Part shown: one piece after another, positions 9,264 through 19,176 of the stretch
Layout: every line of letters starts with the position of its first letter
Position numbering within the stretch: position 1 is the first letter of the stretch
Source: Paenibacillus forsythiae T98
Lineage (GTDB): Bacteria > Bacillota > Bacilli > Paenibacillales > Paenibacillaceae
Direction: 5' to 3'
DNA length: 62,373 nt
Assembly (NCBI RefSeq): GCF_000520735.1
Contig: NZ_ASSC01000752.1
Location: forward strand, 1 to 62,373
Notes under the pieces: model-generated
The model's input: only the letters and a program-made list of their open reading frames with translations
The model's database searches: none
Told to the model about the DNA's origin: nothing
Translations under genes and position numbers: made by a program

Positions 9264-9710
9264 TTATTTACCTTTTTTTCGAGGGGACTTACACAACAAC
9301 GGACCTACGGGTTGATTCGTCAGAACGCTCGATGCGTTCCGCACATTCCTAGCGAATACCAGCGGGGGTTGGATGGCTTCCCAATGAATGTACCAAATGT
9401 TCGGGTTAGTAAATAACCAGTGGTTATGAAGAGCAGTTACTTTAATACCCGCTTTACGGAGCCTGGATATAAATGGGTTTATTTCCCGGGTAAGAATAAC
9501 CGATTCCCCAAGACATAATGCTCTGCCATCTTTACCCACGCTCTCAAAAGAAATGCCGAACGGAAGGGTAAATAAGCCCTTGGAACGTCTCCCTAATATT
9601 TTCACCTTAATATTGGTACGTAACTTCGTTGCTACACATACCCCATTAACTACCTGTGCTTCTCCGCCAAAAATCTCCGCAAACCGTCTACAAAGTGGAC
9701 TTACAGCCAT
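9264..9710 (-). CDS. DUF1259 (LppY/LpqO-like) family protein
   Basis: 148 residues with the DUF1259 pattern: an N-terminal FAEIFGGEAQVVNGVCVAT, a central GRALCLGESVILTREINPFISRLRKAGI, and the diagnostic ALHNHWLFTNPNIWYIHWEA. Mycobacterial LppY/LpqO carry two copies. This protein has one and no signal peptide. The biochemical function of the family is not established. The start at 9710 has a GGGAGG-rich stretch about 11 nt upstream. It stands alone between a terminator and the 9884 lipoprotein gene. Confidence 0.75.
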   Translation of the reverse strand: MAVSPLCRRFAEIFGGEAQVVNGVCVATKLRTNIKVKILGRRSKGLFTLPFGISFESVGKDGRALCLGESVILTREINPFISRLRKAGIKVTALHNHWLFTNPNIWYIHWEAIQPPLVFARNVRNASSVLTNQPVGPLLCKSPRKKGK

Positions 9711-9883
9711 TATCTATCACCCTCCCTTTTGATTACATCATATTGAGAGGCGATACTTTCAGAAACGGCGTTTTGATGTCTATATTCCCCCATTCTAACC
9801 AATATCTTTCAATATATTTGCTTCCTTATTTAGACCGATCCTTTGAAGATCCCCGGTTTCCATGTCATCACCCAAGCTTGTCC

Positions 9884-10669
9884 TTACAAGCCCGCAGCCG
9901 CTTTAATTTGGGCTCTTTGCGACATGATCAGCGTTCTTAGTCTTTCGGTTCCGAAGGCGCCTGCCGAAAATCCGTTACCTTTCGGATAGTAAACTAGCCG
10001 CAGCGAGGTTCCATCCCTAAGCTGCACTCGCAGGAACACACTATTTTCGTGCTTTGTTTGCTCATAAACGGCATCGAAACCCACATACTTCAGAATCAGC
10101 AGGTCACGTATGAATTCTGATGATGCTTCTTCGCTGAAGTCTCCAATTTGACTGCCGTCCTTGCCGCTTACCAGGCTGACCTTCTCCATTTTCCCTTCGA
10201 TATCCAGCAAATCCCCCATCGTTGCCGCATTCGGATTTTCCGATACTTCATAGATCTTGTTGTTTACTGCGACCCGGAATTCCGGCTTGTACCCCTTTAA
10301 TGCGTAAATAACAGTCCCTGCCGGGAGGAAAGCCGCATCTCCGTTCTTCGTGACATGATCCGTACAAGCATTATCACTCAACATATACTCGACTCGTCCA
10401 ACCTCGGCGCCAAGCTGCCCGGGATTCACTTCTTTCGTTTCTTCGTTGTTCCGAACATATCTGATGTCATTAATCATCAAAAAATCAACCCACTCGATTT
10501 CCGCTAAACAGGGTTCTGCCGATTGTTTCGGAACCCGATACGTAGCAGTTACCGTCTCCGATGCGGCATGCTGTTCTCCATCTCTGTTCACTGCCGGGCC
10601 GCAGGCGGTTCCGGTCAGCACTAAACCCAGTACGAGTAGTATCTGTGCAGTTTGCTTGATCTTTTTCAT
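9884..10669 (-). CDS. Putative lipoprotein, function unknown
   Basis: 261 residues. A lysine-rich N-terminus, a hydrophobic core and TGTAC at about residue 23 look like a (non-ideal) lipobox, so membrane anchoring on the outer face is likely. The mature part has regularly spaced beta-strand-like stretches and no catalytic motif I recognise. Phrases such as GTVIYALKGYKPEFRVAV and FLRVQLRDGTSLRLVYYP are seen in uncharacterised Paenibacillus/Bacillus lipoproteins. It is divergent from the radical SAM gene. The 216-bp region between them shows no clear promoter or operator. Confidence 0.65.
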   Translation of the reverse strand: MKKIKQTAQILLVLGLVLTGTACGPAVNRDGEQHAASETVTATYRVPKQSAEPCLAEIEWVDFLMINDIRYVRNNEETKEVNPGQLGAEVGRVEYMLSDNACTDHVTKNGDAAFLPAGTVIYALKGYKPEFRVAVNNKIYEVSENPNAATMGDLLDIEGKMEKVSLVSGKDGSQIGDFSEEASSEFIRDLLILKYVGFDAVYEQTKHENSVFLRVQLRDGTSLRLVYYPKGNGFSAGAFGTERLRTLIMSQRAQIKAAAGL

Positions 10670-10933
10670 TCCTGATCACCTCAGTTCTTTGACGCGAATA
10701 CTCAGTTTAATGTTTCAAACTCAACTTGTATTATATTTCACAGCCTGGTGAATATATATTGTAATGATCATTGTATAAGCCCTCTTCCTCAAAATGGAAG
10801 TGTAACTTCATAAGTTTAGCTGATCGTTCACATTATGTTCAGGTTGTCCGGGTTTTGCACGCTGGATTTTGGTTAAATAACGAGCATGCGGCGGCAGATT
10901 GGGTTGTCATCATTTTTTAAGGAGGAGCTTTCT

Positions 10934-11674
10934 GTGATAACGAAATACGTAAGCGCTTGCATTCGTGATATACAGAAACACCGCTTCCAGGAGGGTTCCG
11001 GTCCCCAAACGGTCGTCATCCTAAAGGGCTGCCCTATGTACTGTACTTCGTGCCCCAGTCCGGAGATCCGAAATCACGGGGTCAGGCTGGTGTGGGACCC
11101 GGCTCGGGCCAGACATTTCGAGGACGGACGGATCTTTTCCGTTCAGGAGGTATTGGAGCTGTGCCTCGACCATCCGGATACCCTCTGTGAGACATCGGTC
11201 CTGTTGACTGGCGGTGAAGCCCTGATGCAGCATGCTTTTGTCTATGAACTGCTGTCACGCTTGAAGGAACGGGGCGTTCACACTGCCGTTGAAACTACCG
11301 GATATGTAGCTGAGAGTCAATTCGCCCGGCTTCTGCCGCTAATCGATCATCTGATATTCTACATCAAGCACTATGAACGTGAAGCGCACAGGAAAATAAC
11401 CGGAGTCTATAATGATTTAATCCTGAGCAATTTGCGCAATTCTCTCGGCAGTTCAAGCGAGGTTGAGGTTCGGCTTACCCTTGTTCCGGGATTGAACGAC
11501 CGTCCCGAGGATGTCGCAGGATTTTCCAGGATGCTCCAGCATGTCGGTGTCAAACAAGTTCAGCTTCCTCCCTTAAGCCCGTCTGCCCCACCTGTGCGGA
11601 GCAATCCTGCCGATCACGCTTCACCGTTCACCGGGGTGGAAATGACCGAATACCAGGACGCCTTTCCAACTTAA
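10934..11674 (+). CDS. Radical SAM protein, pyruvate-formate-lyase-activase-like
   Basis: About 247 residues from GTG 10934, chosen because AAGGAGGAG lies 6 nt upstream. An ATG at 10886 would place that ribosome site inside the gene. The radical SAM iron-sulfur motif is C-x3-C-x2-C at residues 33, 37 and 40, and the SAM-contact GGE follows near residue 96 (LLTGGEAL). Such activases insert a glycyl radical into a partner enzyme. No glycyl radical enzyme lies beside it, so its partner is elsewhere or it does another radical SAM reaction. It is monocistronic and followed by a strong terminator. The C-terminal ~40 residues are proline-rich and unlike typical activases. Confidence 0.8.
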   Translation: MITKYVSACIRDIQKHRFQEGSGPQTVVILKGCPMYCTSCPSPEIRNHGVRLVWDPARARHFEDGRIFSVQEVLELCLDHPDTLCETSVLLTGGEALMQHAFVYELLSRLKERGVHTAVETTGYVAESQFARLLPLIDHLIFYIKHYEREAHRKITGVYNDLILSNLRNSLGSSSEVEVRLTLVPGLNDRPEDVAGFSRMLQHVGVKQVQLPPLSPSAPPVRSNPADHASPFTGVEMTEYQDAFPT

Positions 11675-11684
11675 TTTAAACGGC

Positions 11685-11724
11685 AAGACAATCCTCCCTG
11701 ACAAGGAAGATTGTCTTTTATTTT
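11685..11724 (+). terminator. Rho-independent terminator
   Basis: AAGACAAT paired with ATTGTCTT, extended by TCC/GGA, then TTTATTTT. It closes the radical SAM transcript. Confidence 0.9.
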
Positions 11725-11907
11725 GACCGGCTGGGCGGCGCCATAAATTCCGGACCGGCCGGTTCGTTCAAAAAACCCATCAAATTGAAACTTAAAACCC
11801 AATAAAAATAGTAGTGAACAGAAAAATAATCGTATATTGTCTAATTGATCTCATTGAACAGGCAACCAATTTTGGAAGAATTTTTACTTCACGAGGAGTG
11901 TTGATGC

Positions 11908-13686
11908 TTGAGTTATCCCAAGGAACGCCGCTTCAAGCTTTATCTGTGGGTCGTATCCTATCTTCGGCCTTACGCGGGCCAGCTTGCCGTTATCGTTTTG
12001 TGCGGACTGATTGCGGCCGCTGGAGAATTGGTCATTCCAAAAATGATTGAGCATTTGGTCGACAATATCATTCCCGCCAAGAACAAAAGCGCTTTTACGA
12101 GGATGCTGCTCCTGCTGGTTGGCATAGTGGCGCTTTCCGTATCCGCTTCCCTGCTTCGCAACCTGCTTCAAAGGGCGGTCGGAAGCAAAGCCGCGCGTGA
12201 TCTGCAATTCTCCGTGCTCCAGAAGCTGCGGAAGCTGGGCTTCTCCTACTATGAACAGCGTCCCGTAGGCGAAACGCTCTCTTTGATGAACAATCAGGTG
12301 CATGCGGTGCAGGAGCTGTACACTAGCTTTTTCCCTGATATGCTGGAGCTTGCCCTGTTCGTGATTCTCGCCGTTTGCGTTATGGTGTCGGGCAGTCTGA
12401 AGCTGACGCTGGTTGCCGTTCCGTTCTTCCTGATCTACTATGCCGTAGGGCCGAGCCTGGACCGAAAGACAGCGGAGTGGAATGAACGCATGAATGAACA
12501 GCGGATGGATTATAACCGCAAAATCCATGAATCGGTGTCGGGTATCCGTGATTTTCGGGCTTTTTCCGCAGAGCATTGGGATTTGCAGCGTGGGCTGCGG
12601 CTGTATCAGACGGTCACGGACACCACCCTGAAATGGGTGTTCTTCATACATACCCGGTGGAGCATTCGAAGAGTGTTCTTCGACGCCGGCGCGGTCGCGC
12701 TGTTCGTATCCGGATTTTGGTTCATCCGTAATCAGACGTTAACTGTAGGCGCTTTCCTTTCCTTTTTCCTCATTTACTCTGTGGTCATGTTCAAATTATC
12801 CATGCTGATCGGCAATCTCGCGCAGCAAGGCATGATGCTGGAGCAGGCCAACCCGATTCGCAGGCTGATGCTGCTGCAACCGCTTGTGGAGGAACCGGAG
12901 CATCCGGTTCCCATGGGAACGATAACCGGTCAAATTACTTTCAAAGGGGTTGGTTTCCACTACCCGGACCGCCCGCCTGTCATCAGGGATTTCACGCTGG
13001 ATATCCGGCCCGGGGAGCGGCTAGCCTTCGTCGGCACAAGCGGCAACGGCAAATCGACGTTACTCAAGCTGATCGCCCGCTTCTACGATCCGCAGGAGGG
13101 AACGATCGAGCTGGATGGCGTCCCCCTCGCCCGGCTGTCTTTTCAGGATTTAAGAGGCAGCATTGGTTATGTCTTTCAGGAATCGTATCTGTTTGGCTTC
13201 TCCGTGAAAGAGAACATTCGCTTCGGACGGCCGGAAGCATCGGATCAAGAGGTTGAGCGGGCCGCGAAAGCCGCCATGGCGCATGAATTCATCCTTCAGC
13301 TTCCCCAGGGCTATGACACTTTGGTCGGCGACCGCGGAATGAAGCTGTCGGGCGGACAGAAGCAGCGAATCGCGATTGCCCGCATGCTGATCTCGGACCC
13401 GAAAATTGTCCTGCTCGATGAAGCAACTTCGGCGCTGGATAACGTATCCGAAGGAGAGGTGAAGACAGCGCTGGATCATCTTTTTGAAGGCCGTACCATG
13501 ATCGCCGTCGCGCACCGGTTATCGACCATCAAGGATTTTGACCGGATTGTGGTCGTTGATGAGGGGACAATCGCAGAGATGGGTACTTATGAAGAATTGA
13601 TAGCCCGGGAGGGCCTCTTCTACAAGCTGGCCCAGGGACAGGATCAAGCGGCCGTTATTACCGTGGATTCGGAGGTTACGCTATGA
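11908..13686 (+). CDS. ABC exporter half-transporter, first of a pair
   Basis: 592 residues: an ABC type 1 exporter membrane domain (residues ~20-310, six segments) fused to an ATPase domain (~340-580). Walker A is GTSGNGKST, the signature LSGGQKQR, and Walker B IVLLDEATSALD with the catalytic Glu present. TTG 11908 is the start, with AGGAG about 9 nt upstream; the ATG six bases earlier is in another frame. It overlaps the next ABC gene by 4 bp (ATGA), so the two are translationally coupled and likely form a heterodimeric multidrug or peptide exporter. There is no regulator beside it, and the substrate is unknown. Confidence 0.92.
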   Translation: MSYPKERRFKLYLWVVSYLRPYAGQLAVIVLCGLIAAAGELVIPKMIEHLVDNIIPAKNKSAFTRMLLLLVGIVALSVSASLLRNLLQRAVGSKAARDLQFSVLQKLRKLGFSYYEQRPVGETLSLMNNQVHAVQELYTSFFPDMLELALFVILAVCVMVSGSLKLTLVAVPFFLIYYAVGPSLDRKTAEWNERMNEQRMDYNRKIHESVSGIRDFRAFSAEHWDLQRGLRLYQTVTDTTLKWVFFIHTRWSIRRVFFDAGAVALFVSGFWFIRNQTLTVGAFLSFFLIYSVVMFKLSMLIGNLAQQGMMLEQANPIRRLMLLQPLVEEPEHPVPMGTITGQITFKGVGFHYPDRPPVIRDFTLDIRPGERLAFVGTSGNGKSTLLKLIARFYDPQEGTIELDGVPLARLSFQDLRGSIGYVFQESYLFGFSVKENIRFGRPEASDQEVERAAKAAMAHEFILQLPQGYDTLVGDRGMKLSGGQKQRIAIARMLISDPKIVLLDEATSALDNVSEGEVKTALDHLFEGRTMIAVAHRLSTIKDFDRIVVVDEGTIAEMGTYEELIAREGLFYKLAQGQDQAAVITVDSEVTL

Positions 13687-15410
13687 AATATATGAAATGG
13701 ATATGGAATCATCTCATGATGATCAGAAGCGGCTTCCAGTTGGCCATCGTTCTGCTCATTCTGGAAAGTTTCTTCGGGGTCGCTTCCGTCTACGTGCAAA
13801 AATACATCATCGATGATCTGTTCATGCAGCAAAAGTTCGAGCTTCTGCCCGTTCTGCTTAGTGTTTACGCCGTTATTTTCATCTGTAGTGCCATCCTGTT
13901 CGTCGCCACGCCGTATACGTTTGTCCGAAACGAATATATCATTACGAAGATCATGACCAAAAACATGTTCAGCCGGTTGTTCCGCTTTCCCATCTCCACC
14001 TTCCAAAAGGAGAGAGCCGCCAGGTTCGTCCAAAACCTGAACAGCGATGTGCTGGATACGGGTTCCCTGGTCAGCTACCTTACACCCACCGGAATCAGGA
14101 GTATGTTCGAAGCGCTCATCATGCTTGCCATTGTCGGGTATTCGAGCCTCTGGGTCATGGTCTGCGTTCTGGCTGTATGCCTGCTGTACATTGGAAACGC
14201 CTGTTTCTTCGCGAAAAGAATCAAGGGAGCGGCAGCCGAGGTGCTGGAAAAACGGACTGAGCTTACAGTCCATCTGGAGGAAGGAATCTCCTCGACACGG
14301 GAGGTCGTCGCGTTTCACAGGACCGAGTGGGAGGCGAACCGTTATCAAGCCTTGTTCCAGACATATTTTGACGCAATTCTGCGGGAAGGCCGGACCGTCA
14401 ACCTTCAGACGCTGCTTAGCGCCCCCTTGCGCTGGGGGGTTGCCGTTGCGGTTGTAGCCGTAGGCGGCTATCAGTTGATCGAGGGCAGACTGAGCCTTGG
14501 CACCTTCGTGGTCATCCTTCAATTGGTACTGCAAATTATGGATAAAATCCATTGGCTGTTCGATTACGTCATGATGATGATCGCGCGCTTCGCTTTAATT
14601 GACCGCATTGAAGCTTTCAATACAATCCCGCAAATCGATAACGGGACGCAGCCGCTCAGCGGCGAGGTTCAATCGATCCAATTCCGGAACGTCAGCTTCG
14701 CTTATGAGGACAAAAATATACTTAACGGCCTTACCGCCGTCCTTCCTGTCGGAAAGAAAATCGCGTTCGTCGGAGCAAGCGGCGGCGGCAAATCGACTGT
14801 CGCTCAGCTGCTCACCCGGTTTTACAATCCAAGCGAAGGCGAAATTCTGGTCAACGGCGTTCCGCTTACCGATATTCGGCGCCAGGACTGGATGAGCAGG
14901 ATTGGGATCGTCTTTCAGGAGCCCTACCTGCTCGCCGATACGATCAGGCAGAATGTGCTGTTCGGCCGGGAGGACCCGGATGAGCACCTTACCCGCGCGC
15001 TTCAGGACGCGCAGCTTCTCGATACGGTGATGAAGCTGCCGAACAAGCTGGATGAAACCATTGGCGAACGGGGGATTCAGCTCTCCGGCGGTCAGCGTCA
15101 GCGTCTTGCCCTGGCCAGAGCGATGCTGAGAGATCCCGATATTCTCATCCTGGACGAAGCCACATCCGCCCTTGATTTGGAGACGGAAAGGAAGGTGCAG
15201 CAGCTCTTGGATGACAAGCGTTCGGGACGGACAACAATCATCATTGCGCACCGGTTGTCCACGGTAATGAATGCCGATATCATCTTCGTGATGAAAGAAG
15301 GACAGGTCGTTGAGCAAGGCACACATGAGGAGCTGCTGCGAGAAGGCGATCTTTATCCGGAATTGGTTCGGACCTTTGAACGAGAAGCCAAGGACTTGGC
15401 AAGCGCGTAA
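13683..15410 (+). CDS. ABC exporter half-transporter, second of a pair
   Basis: 575 residues with the same layout as its partner: a six-segment exporter membrane domain, then an ATPase domain from ~345. Walker A is GASGGGKST, the signature LSGGQRQR, Walker B ILILDEATSALD. Both nucleotide sites of the pair therefore look catalytically complete, unlike many heterodimeric exporters in which one site has lost its Glu. The ATG overlaps the stop codon of the first gene. A stem-loop terminator follows. Confidence 0.92.
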   Translation: MKYMKWIWNHLMMIRSGFQLAIVLLILESFFGVASVYVQKYIIDDLFMQQKFELLPVLLSVYAVIFICSAILFVATPYTFVRNEYIITKIMTKNMFSRLFRFPISTFQKERAARFVQNLNSDVLDTGSLVSYLTPTGIRSMFEALIMLAIVGYSSLWVMVCVLAVCLLYIGNACFFAKRIKGAAAEVLEKRTELTVHLEEGISSTREVVAFHRTEWEANRYQALFQTYFDAILREGRTVNLQTLLSAPLRWGVAVAVVAVGGYQLIEGRLSLGTFVVILQLVLQIMDKIHWLFDYVMMMIARFALIDRIEAFNTIPQIDNGTQPLSGEVQSIQFRNVSFAYEDKNILNGLTAVLPVGKKIAFVGASGGGKSTVAQLLTRFYNPSEGEILVNGVPLTDIRRQDWMSRIGIVFQEPYLLADTIRQNVLFGREDPDEHLTRALQDAQLLDTVMKLPNKLDETIGERGIQLSGGQRQRLALARAMLRDPDILILDEATSALDLETERKVQQLLDDKRSGRTTIIIAHRLSTVMNADIIFVMKEGQVVEQGTHEELLREGDLYPELVRTFEREAKDLASA

Positions 15411-15437
15411 GAAGCTGCTTCTTTCATCAACAAGATA

Positions 15438-15475
15438 AACAGACCTGGTAGAGCGTTTTTCGTATCAGGTCTGTT
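15438..15475. terminator. Bidirectional terminator between convergent genes
   Basis: AACAGACCTGGTA (15438-15450) pairs with TATCAGGTCTGTT (15463-15475), 13 bp with one wobble. It sits between the convergent ABC exporter and AICAR-formyltransferase genes. The T-tracts are weak on both sides. Confidence 0.7.
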
Positions 15476-15491
15476 GGTTATATCTCGACCG

Positions 15492-16667
15492 CTAATGATG
15501 AAACAACCGAGTGTCGGAGAACGCCATCACCATTCCATATTCGTTACACGCGTTAATGACCCTATTGTCCCGAATTGAGCCGCCTGGCTGGACAATGTAT
15601 TTCACACCGCTTTTTTGGGCGCGATCAATATTGTCCCTTTGAGGGAAAAATGCATCGGAACCAAGGGAAACGCCACTTAAATTTTTCAGCCAATCGTTTT
15701 TTTCTTCCAGGGTGAGTCTTTTGGGAATATCTACAAAGATATCGCCCCAATCTTTCATTTCCTCAGCTGTGGTATTGTTCCCCAGGAACTGATCGATTGA
15801 AATATCTTTTTCTGTTCTCGAAACGCCTTCCTTAAACTGTAAGTTCAACACCGCTGGATGCTGACGCAGGAACCAGAGGTCAGCTTTTTCTCCAGCGAGA
15901 CGAGTACAATGTATTCTGGACTGCTGCCCGGCTCCACATCCGATAACCTGTCCATTCAAGGCATAACAAACGGAGTTGGACTGGGTATATTTTAAAGTTA
16001 TCATCGAGATTATCAAATCACGGACAGCTTCATCGGGCAGATTCTTATTTTCAGTTACAATATTATGTAGCAAATCCGTGTTGGGGATCAGGCTATTCCG
16101 GTGCTGCTCAAAAACAATTCCATAAATTCTCCTTGTATCTAAAGCATCAGGTTCATAGTCCGGATCTATTTTGATAATATTGAAGCTTCCTTTGCGCTTT
16201 TCTTTAAGAATTTTCAAGGCTTCGGCGGAATAATCAGAGGCAATGATCCCGTCTGATACTTCCTTTTTGATCAGCAAAGCAGTGGACTCATCCACCCTGT
16301 CGCTTAGAGCAATCCAATCTCCAAAGGATGAAATCCGGTCCGCACCTCTAGCCCTGGCATACGCAGCAGCCAATGGACTTAACTCCATATTCTCAACAAA
16401 GTAAGCCTTCTTCAGATTTTCATCAAGTGGCAGTCCTACTCCACTGCCTGCCGGGCTTACATGCTTGAAGGAAGCTGCCGCAGGGAGTTTCAAGGAAATC
16501 TTAAGCTCCTTAACCAACTGCCAGGAATGAATGGCATCCAAAAAATTGATGTATCCCGGATTCCCGTTTAATACTTCAATAGGCAATTGATCTGTTTCGG
16601 AAAAAATCCTTGACGGCTTTTGGTAGGGATTTATTCCATATTTCAAAATAATTTCTTTTTGCTTCAT
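15492..16667 (-). CDS. AICAR formyltransferase-only PurH paralogue
   Basis: About 391 residues. This is the C-terminal (AICAR formyltransferase) half of PurH standing alone, without the ~200-residue N-terminal IMP cyclohydrolase domain. Family marks include LKYGINPYQKPSR, the KHVSPAGSG motif holding the catalytic Lys-His, and YTQSNSVCYA near residue 250. The reaction is formyl transfer from 10-formyl-THF to AICAR. A standalone form occurs as a second copy in several Bacilli. The ATG at 16667 has AGGAGG 7 nt upstream. No other pur gene is nearby, so it is probably an accessory paralogue rather than the main purH. Confidence 0.85.
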   Translation of the reverse strand: MKQKEIILKYGINPYQKPSRIFSETDQLPIEVLNGNPGYINFLDAIHSWQLVKELKISLKLPAAASFKHVSPAGSGVGLPLDENLKKAYFVENMELSPLAAAYARARGADRISSFGDWIALSDRVDESTALLIKKEVSDGIIASDYSAEALKILKEKRKGSFNIIKIDPDYEPDALDTRRIYGIVFEQHRNSLIPNTDLLHNIVTENKNLPDEAVRDLIISMITLKYTQSNSVCYALNGQVIGCGAGQQSRIHCTRLAGEKADLWFLRQHPAVLNLQFKEGVSRTEKDISIDQFLGNNTTAEEMKDWGDIFVDIPKRLTLEEKNDWLKNLSGVSLGSDAFFPQRDNIDRAQKSGVKYIVQPGGSIRDNRVINACNEYGMVMAFSDTRLFHH

Positions 16668-16797
16668 CATCAATCCTCCTGTCCATAAACCATTACATAT
16701 ATTTCTATATATATCATATTCCTCAACACATCGCTTGTCTATTTAGGACTATCCGCGCCCGCTCCCGGAACCGGGCAGGACACCGGCTTAACTTGTT

Positions 16798-16847
16798 AAA
16801 AATAAAAGGGGCGCCCCTGGCCATTGCATGGCTTATGGGACGCCCCT
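16798..16847 (-). terminator. Rho-independent terminator after the SLH phosphatase
   Basis: AGGGGCG (16807-16813) pairs with CGCCCCT (16841-16847). On the minus strand the stem is followed by TTTTATTTTT. Confidence 0.8.
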
Positions 16848-16866
16848 GTTCGTGGTAAAGCTGCTG

Positions 16867-18975
16867 TTATCCTGCTCGCTGCTGCAGCAGCCCCAGAATG
16901 ATGGCTACCGCCTCCGCTCTTGTAACACTTTGATTTGGAGCAAACCGGTTCTGGCCGATTCCGTTCACAAGCCCCGCATCCGCAATCGCTGCAATATAAG
17001 GAACCGCCCATTTCGGAGCATCCTTGGCGTCCGCAAAGGACAGCGCCGCTTCAGGGTTCACCTGAACCCCGCCAGCACGGACAATCAGCGCCGCCATTTC
17101 GGCTCTCGTAATGACCTGATCGGGACGGAAGGTGCTATCGTTATAGCCAGCAATAATACCCGCGTCCAAAGCTTGCGCGATGAAGGCTTGCGACCAGGCC
17201 GGAATTTTGCCCGCATCTTTGAAGCCCAGTGCTTTCCCGGTATCCGGAAGTTTCACAGCACGCATCAGGAGCGTAATAAACTCCGCCCGGTTGACCTTTT
17301 GATTCGGATGGAAGGTCCCGTCCACATATCCTTTGGCAAATCCAAGCTCCACGGCCTTGTTGATTGCAGATGCCGCCCAGTGCCCGTTAATATCCTTCAG
17401 CGTTGCCACTGGGGCGGTTGGCGCTGGCGTTGTTGGTGCGGCTGGTATCGTTGGTGTCGTTACTGCACCGCCATTGTTGGTGCCCCCCGTATTCCCACCG
17501 TTGTTTCCTCCGGTATTACCGCCATTATTGTTGTTACTTCCTGTATCGGTGGCGGCAACTTTTTGAATACCGAACCGGTCAATCAGGTATGGAGCGCCAT
17601 TGTTCAAGTTCTGGTCAATTTCATACGTAAATGCCGTCAGCTTGCCGCCGTCAATCGTAATGCCGATGAAGTTCTGTACCTGACTGCGCTTCGGACGGGT
17701 GGCGTCACTTGGGTCCGGACCGTATTTCGCCGCATGGTTTTCTTCCGCGCGCTCGAACAAACTGTAATACTTGTCTCCAAGCGCCGGCTTCTGATTCTTG
17801 TAATAGACCTTCGGTCCCGCTGTCGCCGGGATTAAATAGATGGTCCCGTCCTGATTAACCGTGTATTCCACGGATTGGCCGTTCACGGTTTCTGTGATTT
17901 TCGTTCCCGCAGCGGCAGTGTTATCGCTCTTGATCGGCTTGGTGCGGGCGTAGATATGGTCATGCCCCTGAAGAACAAAATCAATATCCAGCTCTGCCAT
18001 CAGCGGAGCAATCTTGTTGCGGACTCCGTTCGGTCCGATGATGTCGCTGTCGGTCGCATGGTTCGATGTCGTGTACGGTCCCTTGTGAATGTTCACAATG
18101 ATCCACTGGGCGCCCGCCGCTTTGGCCGCTTTTACATCACTTTTCAGCCACTCTACCTGATCCTTGGAGAAATCCGCGTACTCCTCCGAGTTCTCATTCG
18201 TGTTCAGCACCACAAAATGCGCGTTGCTGTAATCGTAGAAGTAATACGCTCCCGTTTCTGTTGCCGAGCCTGCGGCCGGTTTAACATCAAAATGCTCGAT
18301 GAATGCATAGTTCTCATCTTCATGGTTGCCTGCGGACGGTACAATCGTTGTGTTCAGCAGACTTTGCTGAGAATGTCCCAGCAGCCAGTTCCATTGTTCC
18401 TCCTTGATTCCGTTATCGACAATGTCGCCGTTATGGACCACAAAGTCGGCATTCGGAACCGTTGCCAGCGCTTTGGCCAGCGTTTCGGAGGAAAGGATCG
18501 CTTCATCCTCGGTCTTCGCCTGCGTATCGGCCAGGTCGATGAACGTGAAGGCTCCGCTTGCAGGCGCCGTCCGGAACGTTCCTGCTTCACTCCATACATT
18601 CAGCGCGGCGTCTCCCACTCGGAAATAATAAGCGGTGTCCGCCTTGAGGCCGGTGGCTTCGACCTTGTGCACATTTTCCAGCGGAGAGTTTGTAGATACC
18701 TGGGTTCTTCCCTTGAACGTGAGGCCGGTGTCAAACTCCGCTTTTCCATAGGTTGCTTCGATCACCTGCACATTACTGTTTTGTGAAGCCTGTGGCGTAT
18801 ACCACGTGAACCCCTTGGAGGTTTTGGGGTCGCCATTGAACGTTACCGTCACCTTGCTGACGGATACCGCAGCATCCGAAGACTCTGCTGCCCATACAGG
18901 TCCTGCCGCATTCAAAGACCCCGCTGCCACCAGAAAAGCTAGCAGCATAACTGTGAAGCACTTCAATAATCTCAT
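16867..18975 (-). CDS. Secreted S-layer-anchored purple-acid-phosphatase-like metallophosphoesterase
   Basis: 702 residues. A Sec signal peptide (~1-29, ending AAGPVWAA) is followed by an FN3-like purple acid phosphatase N-domain (~40-130). The metallophosphoesterase core carries DLADTQ, NGDIVD, GNHEDE, a VNIHKGPY and GHDHIYART, giving the expected metal ligands. A Gly/Asn then Pro/Thr/Ala-rich linker (~475-520) leads to three SLH domains (~525-700), each with the FxD...W start and a TRAE or NRAE end. It should be exported and bound to the secondary cell-wall polymer, hydrolysing phosphate esters or nucleotides at the surface. It is monocistronic. A Pho box was not located. Confidence 0.92.
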   Translation of the reverse strand: MRLLKCFTVMLLAFLVAAGSLNAAGPVWAAESSDAAVSVSKVTVTFNGDPKTSKGFTWYTPQASQNSNVQVIEATYGKAEFDTGLTFKGRTQVSTNSPLENVHKVEATGLKADTAYYFRVGDAALNVWSEAGTFRTAPASGAFTFIDLADTQAKTEDEAILSSETLAKALATVPNADFVVHNGDIVDNGIKEEQWNWLLGHSQQSLLNTTIVPSAGNHEDENYAFIEHFDVKPAAGSATETGAYYFYDYSNAHFVVLNTNENSEEYADFSKDQVEWLKSDVKAAKAAGAQWIIVNIHKGPYTTSNHATDSDIIGPNGVRNKIAPLMAELDIDFVLQGHDHIYARTKPIKSDNTAAAGTKITETVNGQSVEYTVNQDGTIYLIPATAGPKVYYKNQKPALGDKYYSLFERAEENHAAKYGPDPSDATRPKRSQVQNFIGITIDGGKLTAFTYEIDQNLNNGAPYLIDRFGIQKVAATDTGSNNNNGGNTGGNNGGNTGGTNNGGAVTTPTIPAAPTTPAPTAPVATLKDINGHWAASAINKAVELGFAKGYVDGTFHPNQKVNRAEFITLLMRAVKLPDTGKALGFKDAGKIPAWSQAFIAQALDAGIIAGYNDSTFRPDQVITRAEMAALIVRAGGVQVNPEAALSFADAKDAPKWAVPYIAAIADAGLVNGIGQNRFAPNQSVTRAEAVAIILGLLQQRAG

Positions 18976-19176
18976 CCTGATCTCCTTCTATCCTCTTATT
19001 TTCGTCACGAGGGACAATAGGATAAGTCTAGCAATGAATGGTAAATAGAATGTTAGATTGTTGTATTGGTTATGTAAATCCTTGCCAACCATCGGTTCCT
19101 TTTTAGGTAATGATCGAAAGCTAAACCAAAACGAAGGTTAAGGCTGCCCTATTAACTTTGCTAGTGCGTATTTCCA

